From the NCBI GenBank assembly GCA_000981645.1, contig LAQC01000003.1:69104-128255 (forward strand): a stretch of 59,152 nucleotides of DNA. The letters are read 5' to 3'. The stretch comes from Cryomorphaceae bacterium ASP10-05a (GTDB lineage: Bacteria; Bacteroidota; Bacteroidia; Flavobacteriales_D; Sanyastnellaceae). Position 1 is the stretch's first letter. Every line of letters starts with the position of its first letter. Below the pieces are notes generated by a model. The model saw only the letters and a list, made by a program, of their open reading frames with translations, searched no databases and was not told where the DNA came from. Positions 1 to 7,893 of this stretch are shown piece by piece. The position numbers and the translations under genes are program-made.

Positions 1-250
1 AGTCTACTCGAGTAAATAAATAAGAACTACTGAGGTTGTCAAACAAAGCCAACGTATCCTCTGAACCAGCCAAGAATTTATTGGATTCATTGATCTGAAA
101 ATTAGCAGACACCTCCATTTGATTTTTTTGTAACACCCCAGTAGCAGCTCCTCCTGCGATGGGACTTCCAGACCCGCCTGAACAACAGCCTTGTGCCCAT
201 GAAAAACTTGATATTGAAAGGGATATCAAAGTAAGTAGTACAATGCGCAT
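1..250 (-). CDS. Exported protein of unknown function, 3' end off the left edge
   Basis: The start codon is at 250 and the reading frame stays open to base 1, giving about 83 residues of a longer protein. Residues 1-20 form a signal peptide (MRIVLLTLISLSISSFSWAQ). The mature N-terminus is rich in Cys and Gly (GCCSGGSGSPIAGG). It starts 10 bases after the T9SS thioredoxin-like gene and shares its operon, whose first gene encodes a heavy-metal-associated domain. That context suggests an envelope protein linked to metal or redox handling, possibly an outer-membrane barrel. This is inference, because the diagnostic part lies outside the window. Confidence 0.75.
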   Translation of the reverse strand, partial: MRIVLLTLISLSISSFSWAQGCCSGGSGSPIAGGAATGVLQKNQMEVSANFQINESNKFLAGSEDTLALFDNLSSSYLFTRVD

Positions 251-260
251 GAATGAAATG

Positions 261-1049
261 TTATTTAGAAACGATAAACCGAAGAATTTCAGAACTATCA
301 TTTGTAGTTATTCTTAGAAAATAACTTCCGTTAGTCAAATCTGTAAGGTCAACTGTTTTAGTGTGAGTTCCTTTTCCTAATTTTTCTGTGGCTTCAGAAG
401 ACAATACCTCAGCTCCAACAGCATTCGTTATGTCCATTTTCACCTCAGCCGCCTGGTCTAAACTGTAAGATACCTGAAGCGAATTGGCTGCGGGGTTAGG
501 AAATGATTCTAGTTGAGAGAGAGATTCAGTTTTGATTTCTTCTACACCGACCACAGCTTGATTCTCGGCTAATGCTAAGTCTAGGGCAGCTTCAAATCCT
601 TCTGTCGAACTGTTTTCATTGAAGTAAACTTGGTGATTCGCTCCTGATAATAAAACTATTTTTGGCATCCCATCTACGCCATAATCAGACATCGAAACTG
701 CTGAGTTAACTATAGTCCCGGCATTAAGCATTTGATATTGCTCTACCCATGACACTAAAGATCCACATTGAGTATTGGCATAATCATCTACAATGAAGTA
801 ATCTATTTTGTTGGGATGGCTGTCATTAAAACTCTCAGTATATGCATAAGCATTGAGAGGATCTACAATACAGGTAGCACAGGGCATTACCCAAGCCAAT
901 AGTACAATCTTTCCTTGGTCTAATTTGGAGAAAAGGCTATAAGAATCTCCATAGCAGTCATTAACAGTAAAGTCAGTAGCAGTGGTTTGTCCAAAACAAT
1001 GTAAGAATGCCATTGCTGTAAGAATGCTTACAAGTAAAAGTTTTTTCAT
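261..1049 (-). CDS. Thioredoxin-like protein with T9SS C-terminal sorting domain
   Basis: 262 residues. A signal peptide (about 1-20) is followed by a thioredoxin-fold region with a CATC motif (Cys57, Cys60) after a hydrophobic strand, placed as in TlpA/ResA-like proteins. Residues about 182-262 are a type A T9SS sorting domain: it opens with FPNPAANSL, has a GTHTKTVDL strand and ends in FLRITTNDSSEILRFIVSK. The protein should be exported by Sec and carried across the outer membrane by the type IX system. Its substrate is unknown. The gene lies between the HMA-domain gene and the exported-protein gene in one minus-strand operon, so a role in metal or redox chemistry at the cell surface is plausible. 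Confidence 0.85.
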   Translation of the reverse strand: MKKLLLVSILTAMAFLHCFGQTTATDFTVNDCYGDSYSLFSKLDQGKIVLLAWVMPCATCIVDPLNAYAYTESFNDSHPNKIDYFIVDDYANTQCGSLVSWVEQYQMLNAGTIVNSAVSMSDYGVDGMPKIVLLSGANHQVYFNENSSTEGFEAALDLALAENQAVVGVEEIKTESLSQLESFPNPAANSLQVSYSLDQAAEVKMDITNAVGAEVLSSEATEKLGKGTHTKTVDLTDLTNGSYFLRITTNDSSEILRFIVSK

Positions 1050-1073
1050 TTTTATTAATTAAAGAAGGTTTGG

Positions 1074-1406
1074 TTATCTATCGTATTGGCAGCAGTGATG
1101 AAGGTTATCGTAATCTGCATCGGTAGCCTTAAATATAGGAGTGTCGTAGCCAGAAGATGCCACAGCTTTCTGTATTTCTTCAAGAGTAATAACTTCTGGA
1201 TCAAATTTGACTTTTACAAGTTGTTTTGTAGGATTCCACTTAAAAGATGAAATTCCTTTTAAAGATTTTACAGAATTCTCAATGGTTGTTTTACACATTA
1301 AGCAATTTCCCTTTACACTAAATGAATCTTTAATAATTTCAATTGGAGCCAGTTGAAAGCTAAAAAACACAACTGACACGGCCAACATATATCTTATTCC
1401 TTGCAT
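1074..1406 (-). CDS. Heavy-metal-associated (HMA) domain protein, exported
   Basis: 110 residues. A hydrophobic N-terminus (about 6-20) acts as signal or anchor. It is followed by a single HMA fold (about 26-92) with the metal-binding CxxC at Cys35-Cys38 (GNCLMCKTTIE). The C-terminus ends with HHCCQYDR, a second possible metal site. The family (CopZ/MerP-like) binds Cu(I), Hg or similar soft metals. An exported position makes this a MerP-like periplasmic binder rather than a cytosolic CopZ chaperone. It is the first gene of the three-gene minus-strand operon, with 24 bases to the next gene. The metal cannot be read from the sequence. Confidence 0.85.
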   Translation of the reverse strand: MQGIRYMLAVSVVFFSFQLAPIEIIKDSFSVKGNCLMCKTTIENSVKSLKGISSFKWNPTKQLVKVKFDPEVITLEEIQKAVASSGYDTPIFKATDADYDNLHHCCQYDR

Positions 1407-1848
1407 GGATTTTCTATTGTTTTTAAATTATTGAACACTCTGAGTAGACTCAAATAGGGTCTGCAGGGAACAACAGCCTTTAAAGGTAGTAAAATTAAAA
1501 ACAGTTGAAAATATATATTAATCGAAATAGGGTTAACTATCACTAAAACAGCGGTGTACAGGAAACTACAATATGGGGTTAACTATCGGAAAGCTAAAAT
1601 GGAGCAGAATTTAAACCTGTGCCTTGAAATCGGTCAAGTTTAGGGGGTTCATTTGGAAAAAACATTGATGAGTTATGCCGCGGTGCAATGTGTTGTTGCT
1701 CTTGGAGCTACTCATGGCACGTCCTAAAAAGCTGCAGAGGGAATTCTAATCCCTTCTAATTCAATACGATTTCCAGATGTTTACATCATATTTAGGCATG
1801 AATACAATAATGAAATTAATACATCGTTAATCTATGTATCAATAAACA
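1407..1848. other. Intergenic region with a 12-bp direct repeat
   Basis: This 442-base gap separates the divergent HMA operon and padR. It holds two copies of GGGTTAACTATC, at 1530-1541 and 1576-1587, spaced 46 bases apart and each containing the palindrome GTTAAC. Near padR there is a periodic array of ATGTAT words, annotated separately. I see no convincing gene, RNA or mobile-element remnant in the rest. Confidence 0.5.
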
Positions 1849-1869
1849 ATGTATATTTGTACTATGTAT
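1819..1869. promoter_or_regulatory. Candidate PadR operator: hexamers at 15-base intervals
   Basis: ATACAT at 1819 and ATGTAT at 1834, 1849 and 1864 start exactly 15 bases apart. The first copy is inverted and the next three are direct. They span the -7 box and the start codon of the padR gene. PadR-type repressors commonly bind their own promoter, so this is a likely autoregulatory site. The assignment is inferred from position and spacing. Confidence 0.5.
1852..1859 (+). promoter_or_regulatory. -7 box of the padR promoter (TATATTTG)
   Basis: A perfect TAnnTTTG. Its last base is 5 bases before the ATG at 1864, so transcription should start at or next to that ATG, giving a leaderless message. 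The earlier in-frame ATG at 1849 overlaps the box and is therefore unlikely to be the start. Confidence 0.65.
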
Positions 1870-2202
1870 TCAAAAGAATTAGTGAAAGGCACCCTGAATG
1901 TAATCGTCTTAAATCTCTTAGCAGAGAATGGAAGGATGTACGGCTATGAGATATTCTCCAGGGTAAAGGAAGTAACCGATGAGAAAATCCTATTGAAGGA
2001 TGGGTCGTTATACCCAGCGCTTCAGAAGCTTACTAAGCTAGGAATGCTCACCGTGGAGGAAGAAATAGTGGGAGGAAGAAAGCGGAAGTATTATAAGCTC
2101 ACAGAGGAAGGAAGAGTGAGAAACCATGAATACCTGGCAGAAATCAAAGACTTCTTTCAAACGATGAATAAAATTCTCTCTCCAAATACGAGTAACGCAT
2201 GA
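1864..2202 (+). CDS. PadR family transcriptional regulator
   Basis: About 112 residues from the ATG at 1864. It is a PadR winged helix (about residues 1-80): KGTLNVIVLNLLAENGRMYGYEI, a Gly-rich DGSLYPALQKL segment, then the wing GGRKRKYYKLTEEGR. A short C-terminal helix likely supports dimerisation. PadR proteins are mostly local repressors, often induced by small molecules or envelope stress. The next gene overlaps by four bases (ATGA) and encodes a membrane protein, the usual PadR pairing. An array of ATGTAT words over the promoter suggests self-regulation. I chose this start because the -7 box covers the upstream ATG at 1849. Confidence 0.9.
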   Translation: MYSKELVKGTLNVIVLNLLAENGRMYGYEIFSRVKEVTDEKILLKDGSLYPALQKLTKLGMLTVEEEIVGGRKRKYYKLTEEGRVRNHEYLAEIKDFFQTMNKILSPNTSNA

Positions 2203-2825
2203 AACTCAGTAGATCACAATTAGAATTTATCCAAGAGCAGCTATCCAATGAGCGCTTCAGGAATCACGAGCTAAAGGAAGAATTATTCGACCACCTATGC
2301 AGCGTAGCTGAAGAAAAATATACTGGAAACGGGTCTTTTAAAGATTTCGTGGAAAAGGAAACCCACGAGATAGCTCCGCACGGATTAAAACAATTAGAAG
2401 TTCACACCAATTACGCATCCTATTCAAAACCATTTATCGCCATGAAAAAGTTGACATACACCACCGGTCTTTTAGCATCAGTTTCATTAGCTACAGGCAT
2501 TTTATTCAAATTAATGATGTGGCCTGGAGCTACCATGCTTTTATTAATCGGAGTTATTTTATTATTCTTGGTATTCATCCCATACATGGCTTATGAAGGC
2601 ATGAAGTCTGGAGTAGTAGCTAAAGGAATAGATAAAACCAGAGTACTCATCGGAGTGATTTCATCAGTAATAGTGGGTTTATCCGTGGTTTCTAAATCTC
2701 TCCACTTAACTGGAGCCAATGTGGCATTTGTTCTAGGTATGGCACTGTTTATTCTGGCGTTCCTCCCGCTCTACTTCATAAAACTTTATAAGAATAACGC
2801 TCCCTCCACTCAAAAGGTAGATTAG
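2199..2825 (+). CDS. PadR-linked membrane protein of unknown function
   Basis: 208 residues, translationally coupled to padR by the ATGA overlap. Residues 1-70 are a soluble helical region (SRSQLEFIQEQLSNERF, ELKEELFDHLCSVAEEK). This resembles the HAAS-type domain found in membrane proteins next to PadR regulators. About four transmembrane helices follow (roughly 85-105, 110-130, 145-165, 172-195), then a basic tail. In such pairs the membrane protein is thought to work with the regulator, as sensor or target. The exact role is unknown. No enzyme motif is visible. Confidence 0.8.
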   Translation: MKLSRSQLEFIQEQLSNERFRNHELKEELFDHLCSVAEEKYTGNGSFKDFVEKETHEIAPHGLKQLEVHTNYASYSKPFIAMKKLTYTTGLLASVSLATGILFKLMMWPGATMLLLIGVILLFLVFIPYMAYEGMKSGVVAKGIDKTRVLIGVISSVIVGLSVVSKSLHLTGANVAFVLGMALFILAFLPLYFIKLYKNNAPSTQKVD

Positions 2826-2862
2826 TAATTTCAATCTACTGGTCTGTCTAAATCCCTTCACC

Positions 2863-2870
2863 TATCTTTG
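2863..2870 (+). promoter_or_regulatory. -7 box upstream of the TauE/SafE gene (TATCTTTG)
   Basis: A perfect TAnnTTTG ending 8 bases before the ATG at 2878, so the leader is at most a few bases. It gives the TauE-M20-ACMSD genes a start of transcription separate from padR. Confidence 0.6.
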
Positions 2871-2877
2871 GCTCATA

Positions 2878-3285
2878 ATGAAAACCAAGATGGATTTTAG
2901 TGTCATTTTAATATTAGTAGCCATTGGCATTACTGCTGGAATATTGAGCGGTTTTGTAGGTGTAGGAGGTGGTGTAGTCATCGTGCCATGCCTGATTTAT
3001 TTCCTGGGCATGACTCAGTTTCAGGCGCAGGGAACGAGCCTTACACTCATGCTCCCGCCTATCGGGATTCTGGCCTTTATGAATTACTATAAAGCTGGAA
3101 ATGTAGATTTGAAATACGCCCTTATAATAGCCGTAGCTTTTGTTATTGGTGGATACTTCGGTTCTAAATGGGCCATGAAACTGCCTGAGGCCAAGGTGAA
3201 ACTTATCTTTGGAATTATTATACTTTATGCAGCCATTCGAATGATAATTTCAGGATATTCACAGCTAAATACGCCCGAGGTTTGA
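2878..3285 (+). CDS. TauE/SafE-family small membrane permease
   Basis: 135 residues with about four transmembrane segments. The family signature is the Gly-rich stretch GILSGFVGVGGGVVIVPCL near residue 21, followed by FQAQGTSL. The protein is about half the usual TauE/SafE length (about 250 residues, two repeats), so it probably works as a dimer of single repeats. Family members export organosulfur compounds, sulfite or other small anions. The substrate here is not known. Its stop overlaps the TTG start of the downstream amidohydrolase, so the two are translationally coupled and may handle the same compound. Confidence 0.8.
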   Translation: MKTKMDFSVILILVAIGITAGILSGFVGVGGGVVIVPCLIYFLGMTQFQAQGTSLTLMLPPIGILAFMNYYKAGNVDLKYALIIAVAFVIGGYFGSKWAMKLPEAKVKLIFGIIILYAAIRMIISGYSQLNTPEV

Positions 3286-4457
3286 TAGATAAGATTAAGC
3301 ATAGAATCAAGGAATTAGAGTCTGAACTGCTGGAAATAAGAAGGCACATTCACACGCATCCTGAACTTAGTTTTGAGGAAGTGGAGACTGCCAAGTATAT
3401 CAGTGCAACGTTAACGCGCCATAACATAGAACACAAAACAGGAATAGCAGGAACTGGAATTCTGGCTATTATCAATCCTGAAAAAACCAATAGAATAGCT
3501 TTACGTGCCGATATCGATGCACTCCCTATTTTGGAGGAATCTGGAGCTTCTTACGCATCGCAAAACACGGGTGTAATGCACGCCTGTGGGCATGATGTGC
3601 ACACTACATGTGCTTTAGGAGCTGCTATCGTACTGAATGAATTCAAAGAAGAAATTAACGGAAGGGTAGAAATCATATTCCAACCTGGAGAGGAAAAACT
3701 GCCCGGTGGCGCTAGTTTAGTGCTAGGGGAAAAGGCTTTTGGAGACGAATTGCCTTCAGCTATTTTTGGGCAGCATGTGTTCCCAGAATTGGAAGTAGGA
3801 AAAGTAGGATTCCGCCCTGGAATATATATGGCGAGTACCGATGAGTTGTTCTTTACCATTAAAGGAAAAGGCGGTCATGGAGCTATGCCGCATAAGAATA
3901 TAGATCCTGTGGTGGTGGCTGCAGAGATTATTTGTGCATTGCAACGCGTACCTAGTAGAAGAGCCAATCCGATTATACCCACGGTGCTCAGCATAGGAAA
4001 AGTAGAGGCGAAAGGCGCCACCAACGTGATTCCAAACGAAGTGAAAATGGAAGGAACCTTCAGAACGTTAGATGAAAAATGGCGCTATGAAGCTCACGGA
4101 CTTATTAAACAAACGGCAGAGGGAATAGCAGCGGCTCACGGAGCTACGGCAGACGTAGAAATCAGAATTGGATATCCTTTTCTGACTAATGATGTGGCGG
4201 TTACGGAAGAGGCTATACTAGCGGCCAAAGAATATGTGGGAGAGGAGAATGTGGTGGAATTAGACGTGCGAATGACGGCAGAGGATTTCGCGTATTATTC
4301 TCAGGTAATGCCTGCGTGTTTTTACAGACTGGGAACGGCCTCTGCAGATGGAAGTAACTCGGCTGGAGTACATAATTCCAAGTTCAATATAGACGAATCA
4401 GCCCTGCTCATAGGAGCGGGCTTAATGGCTTATCAGGCCTATAAAAAATTAAAGTAA
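3282..4457 (+). CDS. M20 family metal-dependent amidohydrolase
   Basis: 391 residues. It has the M20D (hippurate/N-acyl-amino-acid hydrolase, IAA-amino-acid hydrolase) pattern: RRHIHTHPELSFEE near the N-terminus, LRADIDALPI, the metal-binding MHACGHDVHTT, FQPGEE, then GHGAMPH in the lid domain and MTAEDFAYY near the C-terminus. Family enzymes release an amino acid from an N-acyl conjugate in the cytoplasm using a di-metal centre. The start is a TTG overlapping the stop of the TauE/SafE gene, and no better start is visible. The ACMSD-like gene follows after 10 bases, so the three form an operon. The substrate is not determined. Confidence 0.9.
   Translation: MIDKIKHRIKELESELLEIRRHIHTHPELSFEEVETAKYISATLTRHNIEHKTGIAGTGILAIINPEKTNRIALRADIDALPILEESGASYASQNTGVMHACGHDVHTTCALGAAIVLNEFKEEINGRVEIIFQPGEEKLPGGASLVLGEKAFGDELPSAIFGQHVFPELEVGKVGFRPGIYMASTDELFFTIKGKGGHGAMPHKNIDPVVVAAEIICALQRVPSRRANPIIPTVLSIGKVEAKGATNVIPNEVKMEGTFRTLDEKWRYEAHGLIKQTAEGIAAAHGATADVEIRIGYPFLTNDVAVTEEAILAAKEYVGEENVVELDVRMTAEDFAYYSQVMPACFYRLGTASADGSNSAGVHNSKFNIDESALLIGAGLMAYQAYKKLK
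3939..3947. repeat. TTGCAACGC motif copy in the M20 gene
   Basis: Coding strand reads GCA TTG CAA CGC, Ala-Leu-Gln-Arg. Confidence 0.65.
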
Positions 4458-4467
4458 TTTCTCTCTT

Positions 4468-5553
4468 ATGGCTAGAAAACTTAGAATAAACGGTCACTCT
4501 CATTTACTTCCTTACCCTGAGCAGATTCCTGCTTTTATGAAGGAGAAAGAGATTTTTTGGGTAGATGATGAGCGCAAGTATATGCTCCAGAAAGGATGGA
4601 AGCGCCCTGTTACTGATTCTAGTTTTTTCTTAGATGAAAAGCTAGAGTGGATGGAGAAGAATGATCTGGATCATGCTGTAGTATTGAATCTTTCTCAGTT
4701 GTATGGAAATGGCTTGAGGCTAGAGGAGATGAAGAAAGTACTCCGTTTCCAGAATGATTTTAACGCTAAGGTGCAGCATGATAATCCTTCTAAATTCTCT
4801 TGTGGATTCGTGGTTCATCCTGGATTTGTTCAGGGAGCGTTGTGGGAGATGGAGCGCTGCGTAGAGGAGTTAGGTCTTCGCTTATTGTGCCTGCCTACTC
4901 ACTTTATGGATTCTATAGGAACATGGAGGTGCATTTTTGATGAGGAAACGGAACCGATTTTCGAGTTGGCCAATAAGTATAATCTAGCCGTGGAGGTTCA
5001 TCCGTATGATGGTGATAAAATGATTAAGCTAGAGAACACTGCTTGGCGTTTTCATCTGGTATGGATGCTCGCTCAGTGCGGAGATGCGTATCACTTCTTC
5101 ACGCTAAAAGGCTACCAGGAGAAATACCCGAATATGAGAACTTGTTTTGCTCATGGAGGTCAGTTGGCACAAATGAATTTAGGGAGAAGAATTCAAGGAT
5201 TCGATGGGCGCCCAGATTTATTCGAGGGCATGACGCACCCTAGAAAAGCCGTGGGCCATCCTAATATTTTCTTCGATACGCTGGTACATGACACAGATTC
5301 TCTAAAGTTGATGATAGATCGTCAGGGAAGTAATCAAGTGATTATGGGACTGGATGATCCATATCCATTGGGAGAAATGGAAAGTCTGCCACAGAGTTCT
5401 TATCCGGGAAAAATATTAGACTTAGCACTAGAGAAAGGAGTTATTTCTGCGGAGCAAAAAGACCAGATATGGGAGGATAACGTGCTTAGGTGGTTATTCG
5501 GTGAAGATGAAGAGGGAAAGAACGAGCTGGTAAAAACCATTTTAGGAGAATAA
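4468..5553 (+). CDS. ACMSD-like amidohydrolase (aminocarboxymuconate-semialdehyde decarboxylase family)
   Basis: 361 residues. It aligns by eye with ACMSD along its length: metal ligands His10 and His12 in NGHSHLLP, a mid-protein VEVHPYDGD, CFAHGG, the arginine-rich GRRIQGFDGRPDLFEG, FFDTLVHD, and the catalytic Asp in GLDDPYPLGE. ACMSD decarboxylates 2-amino-3-carboxymuconate semialdehyde, a step after kynurenine 3-monooxygenase in tryptophan breakdown. A kmo gene is encoded 12 kb away, which supports this job. It is last in the TauE-M20 operon. A related decarboxylase specificity cannot be ruled out. Confidence 0.8.
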   Translation: MARKLRINGHSHLLPYPEQIPAFMKEKEIFWVDDERKYMLQKGWKRPVTDSSFFLDEKLEWMEKNDLDHAVVLNLSQLYGNGLRLEEMKKVLRFQNDFNAKVQHDNPSKFSCGFVVHPGFVQGALWEMERCVEELGLRLLCLPTHFMDSIGTWRCIFDEETEPIFELANKYNLAVEVHPYDGDKMIKLENTAWRFHLVWMLAQCGDAYHFFTLKGYQEKYPNMRTCFAHGGQLAQMNLGRRIQGFDGRPDLFEGMTHPRKAVGHPNIFFDTLVHDTDSLKLMIDRQGSNQVIMGLDDPYPLGEMESLPQSSYPGKILDLALEKGVISAEQKDQIWEDNVLRWLFGEDEEGKNELVKTILGE

Positions 5554-5584
5554 AAAAAGCCCTTAGATTAAATATCTAAGGGCT
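5552..5584 (-). terminator. Intrinsic terminator of recQ, shared with the convergent operon
   Basis: An 11-bp perfect stem (5558-5568 with 5574-5584, AGCCCTTAGAT) has a 5-base loop. On the minus strand it is followed by a run of seven T, so it mainly serves recQ. On the plus strand the hairpin is present without a good U tract. Confidence 0.85.
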
Positions 5585-5607
5585 TCGTTACGAATAGTAT
5601 GTGTTGT

Positions 5608-7803
5608 CTAATTAGCTACCTCAGAATAGAATTTAATTCTAACTGCTCTAAGTTCTTCTTCGGTAAAATCACCTTCAAACTCCTCTTCTGCAGCTCCTAT
5701 GTCTGGTGTTTCAGCTTCCATGAAGTACTCGAAAATATCTTCTATAGAATCCTCGTCTAGAATTTCATTTATGTGGTAATCTATATTGAGCTTGGTTCCG
5801 CTAGAAACTATGGCGTCCATCTCATCTAGAATTTCATTCAGGTCTTTTCCTTTTCCTTTAGCTATATCCTCAAACGGCAATTTTCTATCTACAGTAGTAA
5901 TAATGTGGACCTTCAATCCACTTTTATTTACCACCGACTTAAAGACCATATCATTCGGTCTGTCTATGTCATTTTCGTCCACATATTCTTTTATGAGGTC
6001 TAAGAATGGCTGGCCGAATTTTCTAGCTTTCCCTGATCCTACACCACCCACTTTAGTGAGTTCTTCTATGGTAAAAGGATATTGCATAGACATTTCTTCT
6101 AAAGATGCTTCAGAAAAAATTACATAAGGCGGGAGTTCTTTCTGCTTAGAGATTCTTTTTCTTTCGTCTTTAAGCATTTGGAATAAAAGCAGGTCAGTCG
6201 TTCCGCCTCCTGCTTTAGTAGTGGCAGATACGGGAGAGTCATCCACTTCTTCGAAGTTCATTTCTTTAATCAGAATGAATGACTTCGGAGAGGCTATGAA
6301 CTCTCTGCCTTCTACAGTGAGTTTTAGCGTTCCGTAAGTCTCTACTTCTTTGCGCAGCAATCCATTTACTACTCCCTGACGGGCTACGGCATTCCAGAAT
6401 TTATCATCTTTATGTGCTCCTTTGTTCCAGAATGGATTCTTCTCCATTTTATAGGTCTTCATCTCTGAAGAATTTTTCCCCACTAGAATATCAGAAATAA
6501 ATCTGGCTTTATGTGCTTCCTTCACACTTTCTGCCGTTTGAAGAAACATCTTCATTTCATCTTTCCCTTCGAACTTCTCTTTAGGAAAACGCATATTATC
6601 ACATAACTCAGCTCCGGGTCCATTTACTTCATCAAACTCTTCTCCGAAATAATGAAGTAAGAACTTTCTTCTGCACATAGAAGTTTCTGCATAAGCCACT
6701 ACTTCAGCTATGAGTTGCATACCTACTTCTTGCTCAGCTATAGGCTTTCCTTGGAGAAATTTCTCTAGTTTCTCCATGTCTTTATAACTGTAGAAAGCGA
6801 TGCAGTTTCCTTCTCCTCCATCTCTTCCAGCTCTTCCGGTTTCCTGGTAGTAGCTTTCTAAACTTTTCGGCATATCATTATGAATAACGAACCGCACATC
6901 TGGCTTGTCTATTCCCATTCCGAATGCTATGGTAGCCACTATTACGTCTACCTCTTGCATCAAGAAGTCGTCCTGCACTCTGCCCCGTTGATTGGCATCC
7001 ATTCCTGCATGGTAAGCCTTGGCGTTGAGGCCATTTACCTGCAGCGTTTCTGCTATTTCTTCTGTCTTCTTTCTGCTTAGACAGTAGATGATTCCAGACT
7101 TGCCTTCGTGGTCTCGCACATATTTTATAATCTGCTTGAGCACTTCAGTCTTAGGTCTAATCTCATAATAAAGATTATCTCTATTAAATGAAGCCTTGAA
7201 CACCCGGGAGTCTTTCATCCCTAAGTTTTTCTGAATATCCTGCTGTACTTTAGTTGTGGCAGTAGCTGTTAATGCTATAATAGGCACATCTGCTATTTGG
7301 TTGATTATTTCTTTTAGTCTTCTGTACTCTGGTCTGAAGTCATGACCCCATTCAGAGATACAGTGCGCTTCATCTATAGCCATAAAACTAATTTTCACTC
7401 CCCTCAAAAACTCTATATTGGCCTCTTTGGTTAAAGATTCGGGAGCTACATAGAGTAATTTAGTCTCTAGATTAGTTACATCTTCTTTTACCTGTGCGGT
7501 TTCTGTTTTATTTAAACTAGAGTTAAGGTAGTGAGCTACGCTATCTTTTTCGCAGAAACCACGGATGGCGTCTACCTGATTTTTCATCAGTGCTATTAGC
7601 GGGGATACCACTATAGCCACACCCTCAGTCATGAGAGCAGGTAACTGATAGCACATTGATTTTCCTCCGCCCGTGGGCATGATAACAAAGGTGTCTTGGC
7701 CTTTCAGTAAGGTTTTAATAACTTCTTCTTGCTCTCCTTTGAAAGATTGAAATCCGAAGTACTTTTCTAAAGCTTCTTTTGGTTCAGCGATTAACGTCGT
7801 CAT
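5608..7803 (-). CDS. recQ: ATP-dependent DNA helicase RecQ
   Basis: 731 residues. A superfamily 2 helicase core carries motif I TGGGKS (about 44-49), DEAH box (144-147), LTATAT (178-183) and GRAGRDGG. A RecQ C-terminal region follows, then an HRDC-like domain (about 535-610) and a helical C-terminal extension. RecQ unwinds DNA 3'-5' in recombination and replication-fork repair. The usual RecQ zinc cluster (one Cys, then CxxCxxC) is not intact: after CRRKFLLHYFG only one further Cys is seen (ELCDNM). It lies divergent from kdsD. A weak -7 box (TATCTTTA) sits at 7830-7837 on the minus strand. Confidence 0.95.
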   Translation of the reverse strand: MTTLIAEPKEALEKYFGFQSFKGEQEEVIKTLLKGQDTFVIMPTGGGKSMCYQLPALMTEGVAIVVSPLIALMKNQVDAIRGFCEKDSVAHYLNSSLNKTETAQVKEDVTNLETKLLYVAPESLTKEANIEFLRGVKISFMAIDEAHCISEWGHDFRPEYRRLKEIINQIADVPIIALTATATTKVQQDIQKNLGMKDSRVFKASFNRDNLYYEIRPKTEVLKQIIKYVRDHEGKSGIIYCLSRKKTEEIAETLQVNGLNAKAYHAGMDANQRGRVQDDFLMQEVDVIVATIAFGMGIDKPDVRFVIHNDMPKSLESYYQETGRAGRDGGEGNCIAFYSYKDMEKLEKFLQGKPIAEQEVGMQLIAEVVAYAETSMCRRKFLLHYFGEEFDEVNGPGAELCDNMRFPKEKFEGKDEMKMFLQTAESVKEAHKARFISDILVGKNSSEMKTYKMEKNPFWNKGAHKDDKFWNAVARQGVVNGLLRKEVETYGTLKLTVEGREFIASPKSFILIKEMNFEEVDDSPVSATTKAGGGTTDLLLFQMLKDERKRISKQKELPPYVIFSEASLEEMSMQYPFTIEELTKVGGVGSGKARKFGQPFLDLIKEYVDENDIDRPNDMVFKSVVNKSGLKVHIITTVDRKLPFEDIAKGKGKDLNEILDEMDAIVSSGTKLNIDYHINEILDEDSIEDIFEYFMEAETPDIGAAEEEFEGDFTEEELRAVRIKFYSEVAN

Positions 7804-7816
7804 ATTGGTAATTTCC

Positions 7817-7824
7817 TACTTTTG
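7817..7824 (+). promoter_or_regulatory. -7 box for kdsD-tatC (TACTTTTG)
   Basis: A perfect TAnnTTTG in the recQ/kdsD divergent gap. It gives a leader of about 65 bases before the kdsD start at 7894. Confidence 0.5.
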
Positions 7825-7853
7825 TGACTTAAAGATAACACTAAAACTTTTGC

Positions 7854-7862
7854 GCGTTGCAA
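7854..7862. repeat. GCGTTGCAA motif copy, recQ/kdsD intergenic
   Basis: A 9-base copy of the iterated word described in the findings. Read on the minus strand its TTG is 22 bases upstream of the weak recQ -7 box. On the plus strand it lies in the kdsD leader. Confidence 0.7.
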
Positions 7863-7893
7863 TGTTTTTGAGTGTTTATTAATAACACTTCTT

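Noticed and set aside
1712-1750. Tiny frame starting MARPKK after the HMA operon
   Set aside because: It is 11 codons long with no promoter or conserved partner, although the residues recall DNA-binding starts.
2878-3285. TauE/SafE gene as a truncated pseudogene
   Set aside because: At 135 residues it is half the usual size, but it has a promoter, a coupled downstream gene and no sign of a frameshift. Single-repeat forms are known.
5608-7803. recQ as a degraded gene because of its missing zinc cysteines
   Set aside because: The frame is complete, all helicase motifs are intact, and loss of these Cys seems to be shared by relatives as far as I recall.
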